From Cruorifilaria tuberocauda (taxonomy: Eukaryota > Nematoda > Chromadorea > Rhabditida > Onchocercidae): a DNA stretch of 19,753 bases. The stretch is from contig JABVXU010000808.1 of the NCBI GenBank assembly GCA_013365365.1, forward strand, positions 1 through 19,753. The letters are read 5' to 3'. A program made the position numbers and the translations under genes. Below the pieces are notes generated by a model. The model did not search any database. It was not told the origin of the DNA and was given only the letters and a program-made list of their open reading frames with translations. Positions 1 to 8,132 of this stretch are shown here, one piece after another. Within the stretch, counting starts at the first letter, position 1, and the number at the start of each line of letters is the position of its first letter.

Positions 1-2016
1 TAAAGCCTCACAGTACTTGAACTGCAGTAGATCATTTGTTGTCTCCTCTATAACTTTATATAGCTTAGACAATATCCACTTATCCATTGTCTCACTGACA
101 AAGTTTATACTCATTGGTTGGTGCTTTTCCATAAACATGGAAACAAACTTGCTTGCATTCCAAAGCTTTGTAATGAGACGTTTCCCGATTCTTAATATAT
201 TCTCAGAGTAAACTGTGTCAGCTCCAAGTCTTGAATTTGCTGCCCAATAGCGTACTACATCAGCACCATGATTATTAAGTACTGTATGAGGGGTAATAAC
301 ATTTCCCTTTGATTTACTCATCTTTTTTTTATCATCAGATAAACACCATCCACTGATCATAATATTTTTCCATGGCAATGAATTTGCATGGTAATGTGCT
401 TTCAAAATCGTATAAAATGCCCAAGTTCTTATTATCTCGTAGCTTTGACTGTGCAGGTCAGCAGGAAATATCTTATCGTATCGATGTCCTGGTAAATAGA
501 ACTCATTGTTTACTGCCAACGCGTTTAACTGAGGAGTAATTGCACTTGTAGCCCAAGTATCCATAACGTCTTGATCTGGAATAACCTCTTCTTTACTATA
601 CCCATTTGGTAAGTCTTTGAGTGGATCAATAGGTAAATCCTTTATATTAGGTAGGATAACTTGGCCTTCCTCTCCTTTGCGTTTTGAATACCATACTGGA
701 AACGGCACACCAAAATAACGCTGTCTTGAAATACACCAGTCCCAATTTAGCCCCTCTATCCACATCTCCATACGTTTACGCATATTGCTTGGGTGCCAAT
801 TGCATTCCCTAACTTTATCCAATACCTGAGCTTTTTGATCCATGATCTTGATAAACCATTGGTAAGTAGGCAGTATTTCAAGAGGAGCACCAGATCTTTC
901 TGCACATTTCACAGAATGAGAGATATTAATACTTTCTGTCAAGAATCCCTTATCAGTTAGAATCTCAATTATTCTTCTTCTTGCTATTTCAACTTCTAGT
1001 CTATTGATCTCATTAAGGATTCTAGAATCATGTATAACATCCTTTTTCATCATCCAAGTAGCCATTTCCCCTGTTACTCTATCACCTTGATATTGGAATA
1101 TATTATTCAGGTAATCTGAACCTAGATTTATCTTTCCATCATGATCAATAATAATTCTCAATGGTAAATTGTACTTATGCTGCCAATATATATCTAGTTC
1201 ATCACCAAAGGTACAACACATAACAAGCCCAGTACCTTTATTTGTTTTTACCCTATCATCAGCTATTATTGGAACTTTTGCTCCTGTTATTGGTGCTACA
1301 GCTATTTCTCCAATCAAATGAGTGTAGCGTACATCCTCTGGATGACAGAAAACTGCAACGCACGCTAAAAGCAGTTCAGGACGTGTAGTTGTTATCTTAA
1401 TTTGCTCATTTTTTTCAGTAAAAAATACTATCGTATTCAAGGACGAATCAAAAACTTTATCTTCTATTTCTGCTTGTGCAATTGCAGTTTTATCAACTGG
1501 ATCCCAAACAATTGGTTGCATTTTTCTGTATGCATACCCTTTGTTATACAAATCAATAAACGACATTTGGGAAAGTGCAACAGTTTCTTTGCTAATTGTG
1601 TGATATTCCAGACTCCAGTCGTAACTAATACCAACTGATTTGAACAATTCCTTGAATTCCTGCTTTGAGCCTTCAATAATTTTAAGGCACATTTCTATAA
1701 ACCTCTCTTTACCAATTTCTTTTGCGCTAGTCTTATAGGCTTGCTCTACCAATCTTTCAGTAGGAAGTCCATTATCATCAAATCCAATTGGGAAAAATAC
1801 ATCTTTCCCAAGCATACGTTGAAACCTTGAAATAAAATCTGTATGACAATAGCTAAATATATGCCCAATATGCAATTTACCTGATATCGTTGGAGGAGGT
1901 GTATCTATAGTAAAGGTGTTGCCCTTTTTCCCATTCCACTTGTAAATTTGACTTCTCTCCCACAATGTGTTGTATTTAACTTCAATTTCTTTAAAACTGT
2001 ACTTTCCTTCTAGCAT
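1..2016 (-). CDS. valS: Valyl-tRNA synthetase, archaeal type (3' end outside window)
   Basis: This enzyme charges tRNA-Val with valine in the cytoplasm and edits mischarged threonine. It is a class I synthetase: the HIGH motif is HIGH itself at residues 49-52, and KMSKS lies at 565-569 inside DDKKKMSKSKGN. The segment GFDDNGLPTER at about 78-88 is the signature of archaeal and eukaryotic-cytosolic ValRS; bacterial ValRS normally reads as a TDHAGIATQ-like segment here. Archaeal-genre ValRS is known in Rickettsiales. The ATG at 2016 gives the natural N-terminus (MLEGKYSFKEIE) and a gene of 672 codons still open at base 1, so part of the C-terminal anticodon-binding helical domain is missing from the window. 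The ribosome site is weak (an AAGAG stretch upstream). A 930-base spacer separates it from dnaG on the same strand, so shared transcription is unlikely. No frameshift was seen. Confidence 0.96.
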   Translation of the reverse strand, partial: MLEGKYSFKEIEVKYNTLWERSQIYKWNGKKGNTFTIDTPPPTISGKLHIGHIFSYCHTDFISRFQRMLGKDVFFPIGFDDNGLPTERLVEQAYKTSAKEIGKERFIEMCLKIIEGSKQEFKELFKSVGISYDWSLEYHTISKETVALSQMSFIDLYNKGYAYRKMQPIVWDPVDKTAIAQAEIEDKVFDSSLNTIVFFTEKNEQIKITTTRPELLLACVAVFCHPEDVRYTHLIGEIAVAPITGAKVPIIADDRVKTNKGTGLVMCCTFGDELDIYWQHKYNLPLRIIIDHDGKINLGSDYLNNIFQYQGDRVTGEMATWMMKKDVIHDSRILNEINRLEVEIARRRIIEILTDKGFLTESINISHSVKCAERSGAPLEILPTYQWFIKIMDQKAQVLDKVRECNWHPSNMRKRMEMWIEGLNWDWCISRQRYFGVPFPVWYSKRKGEEGQVILPNIKDLPIDPLKDLPNGYSKEEVIPDQDVMDTWATSAITPQLNALAVNNEFYLPGHRYDKIFPADLHSQSYEIIRTWAFYTILKAHYHANSLPWKNIMISGWCLSDDKKKMSKSKGNVITPHTVLNNHGADVVRYWAANSRLGADTVYSENILRIGKRLITKLWNASKFVSMFMEKHQPMSINFVSETMDKWILSKLYKVIEETTNDLLQFKYCEAL

Positions 2017-2562
2017 AAGTATCTTTTTCTCTTCAACTATAAGTTAACACAATCAGGGCAGTTTTATGTAAGATTTTATAAGGATACTTTGATAAACATT
2101 ACTTGATTTTAGTTTCGAAGAGTTATTGTTGCTTCAACTAGTACTTAATTTAGATTAAGTGCAACATCACAACATATAAAAAGTGTAATATTAGGTGGAG
2201 GAAATATCAAAGAAAGTCGAGCTATTTAAACAGTAAAAACGATTCTAGCTAGTAAGGCAATGAAATTTGTGATAGTAATGGTGAAAGTCAAAATCTAAAA
2301 GCTTAAAGCTGAATAGTTAAAGTAAAATACAGTATTAGGGAGAATAAATTAATTTCGAGTTAAAAACTTGTGTACAAATGCTAGACTTACTCTGCTTAAA
2401 CATGTAGCTGTGATATAAAATATCGTAAAGGTTATTGAGCATAGTATCAACATCTGAATTATGGAAAATATGATATATTCATGCTTTCCAACTACTCAAG
2501 CAAGTAAAACTCAATTACAAGAAGCAAATTAAGAGTGATTCAGTATTAATAGTTCTGTTTCC

Positions 2563-2571
2563 TGCTAAAAT
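2563..2571 (+). promoter_or_regulatory. Extended -10 promoter candidate for the small RNA
   Basis: TG at 2563-2564, one base, then TAAAAT at 2566-2571 fits the extended -10 pattern TGnTATAAT with one mismatch. No good -35 is present at 16-18 bases, which extended -10 promoters can tolerate. It overlaps a perfect 14-base palindrome (GCTAAAATTTTAGC, 2564-2577), which could be an operator or could be chance. Transcription would start near 2578. Confidence 0.3.
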
Positions 2572-2577
2572 TTTAGC

Positions 2578-2699
2578 TCTGAAAATAAGGGTATTCTTAC
2601 TCACTTTTCTTCCCTCCTATGGGATTTATACCTTACTGAATTATTCTCGTAAGTCGTATAGTCTCTAGTAGACTAGACTACACCTTCTTGGTGTTTTTT
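2578..2699 (+). ncRNA. Candidate small RNA with C-rich loop and own terminator
   Basis: Three successive hairpins can be drawn on the plus strand with no reading frame worth noting. Hairpin 1 pairs 2586-2594 with 2628-2635 (8 pairs, G2591 bulged) and contains an inner TCCC/GGGA stem (2611-2614 with 2621-2624) whose loop is TCCTAT, so a UCCCUCCU stretch complementary to Shine-Dalgarno sequences lies at the tip. Hairpin 2 is TAGTCT/AGACTA (2659-2664 with 2670-2675). Hairpin 3 is the terminator at 2680-2699. Both flanking genes are on the minus strand, so a plus-strand terminator here has no protein gene to serve. A C-rich loop able to bind ribosome sites is a known design in regulatory RNAs; that this RNA works so is inference. 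No known RNA family is recognised. Confidence 0.35.
2680..2699 (+). terminator. Rho-independent terminator, plus strand
   Basis: A 5-bp stem ACACC/GGTGT (2680-2684 with 2690-2694) with a TTCTT loop is followed directly by a run of T (2694-2699). The stem is short but GC-rich for this genome and the geometry is classical. It points away from both neighbouring genes, which are on the other strand. Confidence 0.5.
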
Positions 2700-2946
2700 A
2701 ACCGATTTTCATTACTAAAATTCCTTTTTATTATAGTTATCTTCTTTGTCATCATATTTTACTCCTTCAGAAGGATGATTCTCGCACATAGCTCAGCTAA
2801 AACCCTTTAAAATTAACAATACATGGAAACATTAACTTGATACTAACGAATGGTACTAGCAACTCTTATACTAGCCAAGATCACAGGTGAGGGTACTTGT
2901 AATACTGTAGTTGAAATTTGCGAAGCAGTTTTTATACTTAACATGT

Positions 2947-4716
2947 TTATTTTTGAATAAACTCCATTTGCATTTTTTGTACACTACTTTCTATCTGCTT
3001 TACACGTTCTATCAACCTTTTCTCTAAGTCGAAATTGCCAGTAAGCCTCGCCTTGATTTTTTCTTCTTGTAATATATTTAGCTCTCTCAGTAACACCACG
3101 TTATTCCATACAATCTCTGCTGATTCCCTCTTATTTAATTGACTGTTTAATACACTAGTTTTTTCTAATATAAACCTTACAGTCTCAATATTGTCAGACT
3201 GCTCAAGCTTTTGTAATAACTCCTCCTTACTAAGCTTATCTACATTATTTATGTCGTCAATCATAAACTGATGCAGTCTTTTCATCTTTGGATTAGTAAA
3301 CTCAAAATGAGAAAACTGCTCAAAGAATATAGGATAGCGTAAGATCTTGGGGAATTCTATCACTATACGCAGAACTATGGCTTCATTTTGTTCTTCCTTA
3401 ATCACATCTGGAGACTTACCACAAAGATACTTACCTTCTATTGCTCTAATTTTGCTGTCGAAAACCTGCTCTTTAAAGCTTGTCCTTAATTTGCTAGCTT
3501 TATCGTAAAAGTAATTTCTGTAGTACCTCCGGATACTATTATTGCTAATAGCATTAATGTATCTCATAAACTTGTGTTCAAGAACCGAATATTTTTCTGG
3601 AGTAAGTTTTTCGTAGCTTTTTAGACTGCTATTGACTATGTAATTCCATAAATATTCAGAATGTAGTTCTGTTGAATAATCGAGCATAGAAAGTACTTCC
3701 TCTTTCTTGTATTCTAGTTCACTACATACATCATACGGATCTTTATTGTCTGATAAAGTTACAAACTTCAATACATATCCAGGTTTTAGCATGGATAAAG
3801 CAAATTCTGCAACTCTAGTTGCTGCATTACGTCCAGCATTATCGCCATCCATGCATATAGAGATTTCTTTAGTAAATCTCCACAAATTTTTTATCTGCTC
3901 TGCAGAAATTGCAGTACCAAGTGAAGCAACTGTATTACTAATTCCTGTCTGATGCAGAGCTATCACATCAATATAACCCTCAACTACAAACACATGTTGT
4001 TTTTTAAGTATTTCACTTAAAGCAAAGTTTAGCCCATATAAATTTTCCTTTTTTCTAAAGAGCTGACTCTCTGGACTATTTAAATATTTCGGATACTGCC
4101 CCGAACCTAGCACACGCCCACCAAAACCAACAATTTTGCCTGCAATATTATGTATAGGAAATATAAGTCGATTACAAAAATAATCGCGAAAATTTTTATT
4201 TATTAAGCCAACATCAATCAGAACTTCATCTCTAACACCATAAGAATTCAAATATTCTTTTAAACCAGAGCTCGGTGCATAACCTATCCTGAATTTATCT
4301 ACGATTTTAGGTAAAATCTTACGCTGTTTTAGATAATCTAAAATTTTTCCGTGACTTTTTTGTACAAACCAATTTGTAGCTAGGTTTAGTGCTAAAAAAA
4401 GTTTATTGCTTTTCATAAACTTAGCAACACTAAAATTTCTAGGTAACTCAATATCTGTGATTAACATCAGCTTCTCTAACGCTTCTTTAAAACTCAGGCC
4501 TTCAGTTTGAGAAATAAATTCAAATACATCCCCATGAGCTGAACAACCAAAGCAATAATATAACCCCTTAGTATCGTTTACAAAAAAAGATGGAGTTTTT
4601 TCATTGTGAAAAGGACAAAGACCAATAAAGTTGTCTCCTCTTTTTTTTAGCTTAACTTTATTACCTACTATGTCAGATAACAATAGCCTTGACTTTATAG
4701 TATCTATATAATCCAT
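2947..4716 (-). CDS. dnaG: DNA primase DnaG
   Basis: DnaG makes the RNA primers for Okazaki fragments and for leading-strand start, acting with the DnaB helicase. The N-terminal zinc-binding domain has its Cys/His ligands at C34, H37, C55 and C58 (CPFHNEKTPSFF ... YYCFGCSAHGD). The RNA polymerase core carries RLIFPIHN (183-190) and GGRVLG (199-204). The Toprim site shows E246 (VVEGYIDV) and D290/D292 (CMDGDNAGR). The C-terminal ~150 residues are the more variable DnaB-binding region. The length of 589 residues is normal. The ATG at 4716 gives the standard N-terminus and no better upstream start exists; there is no clear ribosome site. It diverges from the rpiB-ubiG gene across about 160 bases. 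The replicative helicase gene dnaB lies 3.4 kb to the right on the same strand. The usual dnaG-rpoD neighbourhood is absent here. Confidence 0.97.
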   Translation of the reverse strand: MDYIDTIKSRLLLSDIVGNKVKLKKRGDNFIGLCPFHNEKTPSFFVNDTKGLYYCFGCSAHGDVFEFISQTEGLSFKEALEKLMLITDIELPRNFSVAKFMKSNKLFLALNLATNWFVQKSHGKILDYLKQRKILPKIVDKFRIGYAPSSGLKEYLNSYGVRDEVLIDVGLINKNFRDYFCNRLIFPIHNIAGKIVGFGGRVLGSGQYPKYLNSPESQLFRKKENLYGLNFALSEILKKQHVFVVEGYIDVIALHQTGISNTVASLGTAISAEQIKNLWRFTKEISICMDGDNAGRNAATRVAEFALSMLKPGYVLKFVTLSDNKDPYDVCSELEYKKEEVLSMLDYSTELHSEYLWNYIVNSSLKSYEKLTPEKYSVLEHKFMRYINAISNNSIRRYYRNYFYDKASKLRTSFKEQVFDSKIRAIEGKYLCGKSPDVIKEEQNEAIVLRIVIEFPKILRYPIFFEQFSHFEFTNPKMKRLHQFMIDDINNVDKLSKEELLQKLEQSDNIETVRFILEKTSVLNSQLNKRESAEIVWNNVVLLRELNILQEEKIKARLTGNFDLEKRLIERVKQIESSVQKMQMEFIQK

Positions 4717-4820
4717 TTTATTGAGTGAGTTATAGTAAGAATTGTATAGGATTTATGAATGTTTAACTCGAAATTTATTTCAAGTTCAAGATCAATGAAA
4801 GACTAGAATTACTAAGCAAC

Positions 4821-4849
4821 TTGACAAAAAGGATAAAACTACTTACTTA
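4821..4849 (+). promoter_or_regulatory. Promoter candidate for rpiB-ubiG and metG
   Basis: A perfect -35 hexamer TTGACA (4821-4826) lies 54 bases before the chosen ATG. At 17 bases spacing the -10 is only TACTTA (4844-4849); a better hexamer TATATT (4848-4853) sits too far away at 21. The -35 match is good, the -10 is weak. Confidence 0.35.
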
Positions 4850-4879
4850 TATTAAGTACCTTTGAGTCATAATTTTTAT

Positions 4880-6046
4880 ATGTCAGATGTGATATCTATT
4901 GCTTCAGATCATGCCGGTTATGAGCTAAAATTGGAGATAAAGTCTTACCTGAAAGTCTTGGGTTATGCAGTGGTAGATCATGGCTGCACTGCCGAACAAA
5001 AGAGTGTAGATTATCCAGACTACGCCGTTAAAGTTGTAGAGGATATAACAATCAAAAGAGCAAGTTATGGAATATTAATTTGTGGCACAGGTTTAGGTAT
5101 GAGTACTGTAGCAAATCGTTTTGAAGGGATTTATGCTGCTTTGTGTGATAGCGTTGAGATTACGAAATTAGCTCGTGAACATGGCAATGCAAATGTATTG
5201 TGTCTTGGAGCAGGGTTTATCAGCAATGAGTTAGCAAAAAACATAGTTAAAGAATTTCTCGGAACAGAATTCTCAAAAGAGAGCAGACATAAGAAGCGTC
5301 TTGATAAGCTTAGCAATATTAATAAGAAAAAAAACACACAAACTTACGATGAAGATGAGATGTCAAAGTTTGCTAAGGTAGCAGCTGAATGGTGGAATGA
5401 AAGTGGTAAATTCAAGCCATTACACATGATGAATCCTGTGAGGGTATCTTATATTATCAAGAAAATAAAAGAATTAAAAAAATGCGATCTGAGTGAGATA
5501 TCACTTCTTGATGTTGGATGCGGTGGTGGCATTTTGTCAGAGTCAATGGCGCGTGTTGGTATTAATGTTGTAGGAATAGATGTATGCGAAGAAAATATAA
5601 GAGTAGCACAATCTCATGCAAAAAAAATAGGATCAAATACAGAATACACACATGCTAGCATTGAAGAATTGAGCAATAACAAAAAATATGATGTAGTTTT
5701 GCTTATGGAAGTAGTTGAGCATGTAAATAACTTAGGGTTTTTTATAAAAAAAGCAATAGAATTGCTAAAGCCGGAAGGATTAATATTTATATCTACAATA
5801 AATAGAACTATTAAGTCCTTCTGTTTTGCAATAATTGGTGCAGAATATATATTAAACTGGCTACCAAAAGGTACACATAATTGGAATAAATTTCTAAAAC
5901 CATCAGAAATTGCAAATTACCTAAGGGAAAATAATGTAACACTGCAAAATATGGCTGGTATGGAGTACAATGTGATAAAGCGTGAGTGGAATTTAACTGA
6001 AGATGTTGGTGTCAACTATATACTGTGTGGCTCGGTGAGTAATTAA
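4880..6046 (+). CDS. Fusion protein: ribose-5-phosphate isomerase B + UbiG methyltransferase
   Basis: One uninterrupted frame of 388 residues encodes two complete enzymes. Residues 1 to about 148 are RpiB, which interconverts ribose 5-phosphate and ribulose 5-phosphate: SDHAGYELK (9-17), DYPDYA (44-49), catalytic Cys68 in CGTGLGMS, H101 and N104 in HGNANVL, and RH at 137-138. Residues from about 153 to 388 are UbiG, the SAM-dependent O-methyltransferase of ubiquinone synthesis: FKPLHMMNP (178-186), motif I LLDVGCGGGIL (209-219), the acidic D234, MEVVEHV (276-282), STINRT (305-310) and PKGTHNW (329-335). Conserved UbiG N-terminal sequence starts before the internal Met161, so separate initiation there would cut the domain. 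The linker is only about 5-10 lysine- and asparagine-rich residues. The in-frame TTG at 4862 is possible, but ATG 4880 gives the normal RpiB start. metG follows after 54 bases on the same strand. Confidence 0.93.
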   Translation: MSDVISIASDHAGYELKLEIKSYLKVLGYAVVDHGCTAEQKSVDYPDYAVKVVEDITIKRASYGILICGTGLGMSTVANRFEGIYAALCDSVEITKLAREHGNANVLCLGAGFISNELAKNIVKEFLGTEFSKESRHKKRLDKLSNINKKKNTQTYDEDEMSKFAKVAAEWWNESGKFKPLHMMNPVRVSYIIKKIKELKKCDLSEISLLDVGCGGGILSESMARVGINVVGIDVCEENIRVAQSHAKKIGSNTEYTHASIEELSNNKKYDVVLLMEVVEHVNNLGFFIKKAIELLKPEGLIFISTINRTIKSFCFAIIGAEYILNWLPKGTHNWNKFLKPSEIANYLRENNVTLQNMAGMEYNVIKREWNLTEDVGVNYILCGSVSN

Positions 6047-6100
6047 TCTATTGATTTTTATCACTAGTATAGGTACGATCAAGTTTTGAAAGTTGCACTA

Positions 6101-7639
6101 ATGAAGCAATTCGAGAATTTTTATATCACTACTCCAGTATATTATGCAAACAGCAAGCCACATATTGGTCATGCATATACCTCTCTTTTGTGTGATGTAA
6201 CAGCAAGGTTTATAAGATTGACTGGAAAGTACGTTAAATTTACTACTGGTACAGACGAATATGGACAAAAAGTTGAAAAGGCAGCTAAAGTACAAGGAAT
6301 GGAGCCTAAGGAATTTGTAGACAAAATAAGCACCTCATTCAAAAAATTAGCTAAATCTATAAATTTTGAGTATGATGACTTTATCCGCACTACGGAAGAA
6401 CGTCACAAGAAAGTAGTTATAGCTTTATGGAATAGGCTTGAAGAGAGAGGGCAAATATACTTAGATTCTTACTCAGGTTGGTATTCAGTACGTGATGAAG
6501 CATTTTATCAAGAATCAGAGCTAATAGATGGCAAAGCACCAACAGGTGCCGAAGTCCAGTGGATAAAAGAGGAGAGTTACTTTTTTCGTCTATCAGATTG
6601 GAGGAGCAAGTTATTGGAATTATATCAAAATCAACCCAACTTTATCTTTCCTGAGAACAGGAAAAATGAAGTAATATCATTTACAAAATCTGGGCTAACT
6701 GACCTTTCAATCTCTCGCACTAGTTTTAATTGGGGAATAAAAGTACCAGGTAATGACAAACACGTAATTTATGTTTGGGTAGATGCATTAGCTAGTTACC
6801 TTACATCAATAGGTTTTTCTAGCATTGAAGACAAGGAATATAAAAATCTTTGGGCAAATGACAATTCTTGCAATATTCACGTAATTGGTAAGGATATATT
6901 ACGTTTTCATGCTGTATATTGGCCAGCAATTCTTCTTGCAGCAGGATTACCATTGCCAAAACAAATTGCAGTTCATGGTTGGTGGATAAATAAAGGAGAA
7001 AAAATATCCAAGTCTCTTGGCAATGTTATAGACCCAATCAGCCTAGCTGAAGAATTTGGCATTGATCAACTACGCTATTTTCTTCTTCAGGAAACAAGCT
7101 TTGGTCAAGATGGTAACTTCAATAAGAAAAATATGGTCAATCGAATAAACTCTGATTTAGTAAATAACATAGGCAATTTAGTCCAAAGAACAATTTCATT
7201 CTTACATCAGCAATATTCTGGAGTTATACCAACAATTAACAGAAATTTACTCAAATATACTGAATGTTTGCCAAACTGTAAAGCCATACTAGACCAAGTG
7301 ATGAATCATATATCAAAGTATGAATTTAACCATATCATATTTTTGATTATCAATATCTCATCTGAAGCCAACGCTTATATAGACAAAAGTGCACCATGGA
7401 TCCTAAGTAAAACTGACAGGGAACGTATGAATTTAGTAATCTACAAGTTATTAGAGTATATTAGAATAATTGGTATTTTACTACAACCAATTATTCCAAA
7501 ATCAGCAAAGATAATACTTGACCAATTGCAAATTTCAAATGAACAACGCAATTTAAAATATTTGTGTAGTGGATGTGTAAGCTCAGGTATAATTTTACCT
7601 AAACCTACACCAATTTTCCGAAGGTTGACACTCGAATAG
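6101..7639 (+). CDS. metG: Methionyl-tRNA synthetase
   Basis: It attaches methionine to initiator and elongator tRNA-Met. It is a class I synthetase with HIGH at residues 21-24 (PHIGHAYT) and a KMSKS variant KISKS at 301-305 (GEKISKSLGNVIDP). The inserted connective domain reads GWYSVRDEAFYQESEL with no Cys-x2-Cys pairs, so this is the short form without a zinc knuckle. WVDAL (226-230) lines the methionine pocket. The C-terminal helical anticodon domain ends at residue 512; no tRNA-binding (EMAP-like) extension is present. ATG 6101 is preferred over the in-frame TTG 15 bases upstream because MetRS starts directly with the F-Y-I-T-T-P strand. It probably shares the transcript of rpiB-ubiG, 54 bases upstream, and no separate promoter is obvious. 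It converges on dnaB. Confidence 0.97.
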   Translation: MKQFENFYITTPVYYANSKPHIGHAYTSLLCDVTARFIRLTGKYVKFTTGTDEYGQKVEKAAKVQGMEPKEFVDKISTSFKKLAKSINFEYDDFIRTTEERHKKVVIALWNRLEERGQIYLDSYSGWYSVRDEAFYQESELIDGKAPTGAEVQWIKEESYFFRLSDWRSKLLELYQNQPNFIFPENRKNEVISFTKSGLTDLSISRTSFNWGIKVPGNDKHVIYVWVDALASYLTSIGFSSIEDKEYKNLWANDNSCNIHVIGKDILRFHAVYWPAILLAAGLPLPKQIAVHGWWINKGEKISKSLGNVIDPISLAEEFGIDQLRYFLLQETSFGQDGNFNKKNMVNRINSDLVNNIGNLVQRTISFLHQQYSGVIPTINRNLLKYTECLPNCKAILDQVMNHISKYEFNHIIFLIINISSEANAYIDKSAPWILSKTDRERMNLVIYKLLEYIRIIGILLQPIIPKSAKIILDQLQISNEQRNLKYLCSGCVSSGIILPKPTPIFRRLTLE

Positions 7640-8132
7640 AATATGCAGTATAGCTCTGAAGTTCCTCTTTTAAAACATTAGTTTGATTATGCCTTAACTA
7701 GGATTAGCAGTAGATAGATTCAGTGATTTTAATATTATCAAACTGTACTAACATGGGAATAGGGGGATAATTATAAAAAATGAGGTAGATAGGTTTCAGT
7801 TAAATTAAGGAACATATTATGATGCTATCACCAGCAAATTAGTTAACAATATTTATTATTTAGATTAAATAGAAGTTAGCACTATCCTCTTTATTCAGAT
7901 GTTTAATTTCCATGGCTAGAACTTTTATCCCTTTCAAGGATAAAAGTTCTTTGAACTTGAGTTGCCACTTTATTTTCTAACTCAAGAATTTTCTTGATCT
8001 TCATTTTTCTAATACTGAAAGTAATCTACTAAAATTAATTATTAAAATTTTAATATGAATAAAAATGAATCAACTTTACTAACAAACTAGCAGACATAAT
8101 AAGTAGCGGATATTAATGAATATCTCTAAAAA
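7640..8132. other. Spacer between convergent metG and dnaB
   Basis: No reading frame that looks like a gene was found on either strand. The one clear structure is the perfect hairpin at 7918-7950, listed separately. The rest is AT-rich sequence without recognisable repeats. Confidence 0.6.
7918..7950. terminator. Perfect 13-bp hairpin between convergent genes
   Basis: AGAACTTTTATCC (7918-7930) and its exact inverse complement (7938-7950) surround a 7-base loop. It lies between the 3' ends of metG (plus) and dnaB (minus), where a two-way terminator is expected, about 280 and 180 bases from the stops. There is no clean U-tract after the stem in either direction, so it could instead be a 3'-end stabiliser or rho-related site. 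Confidence 0.45.

Larger units (their letters stand above)
2017..2946. other. Long spacer between valS and dnaG; possible decayed gene at 2130-2560
   Basis: No intact gene was found in these 930 bases. From about 2145 to 2340 and again from 2455 to 2560 the plus strand reads as short stretches of plausible protein broken by stops in several frames (for example a piece reading IKSVILGGGNIKESRAI). This could be a gene remnant, but in DNA this AT-rich it could also be chance. The right half (2564-2700) holds the candidate small RNA described separately. A further small hairpin lies at 2763-2775 (TCCTT/AAGGA, 3-base loop). A 13-base string, AATTTCGAGTTAA, is present near 2350 and again, inverted, upstream of dnaG near 4764-4776. 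Confidence 0.4.

Noticed and set aside
1402..1676. Open frames on both strands inside valS
   Set aside because: They overlap the well-supported ValRS reading frame and show no independent protein features.
2017..2946. Insertion sequence or prophage remnant in the long spacers
   Set aside because: No terminal inverted repeats with target duplication, transposase motif or phage gene could be seen in this or the other spacers.
5131..5337. Minus-strand frame opposite the RpiB-UbiG junction
   Set aside because: It is a shadow of the fused gene, hydrophobic only because the sense strand is lysine-rich.
5360..6046. Separate ubiG gene starting at the internal ATG at 5360
   Set aside because: Conserved UbiG N-terminal sequence begins upstream of this ATG, the frame is continuous with rpiB, and no good ribosome site is present.
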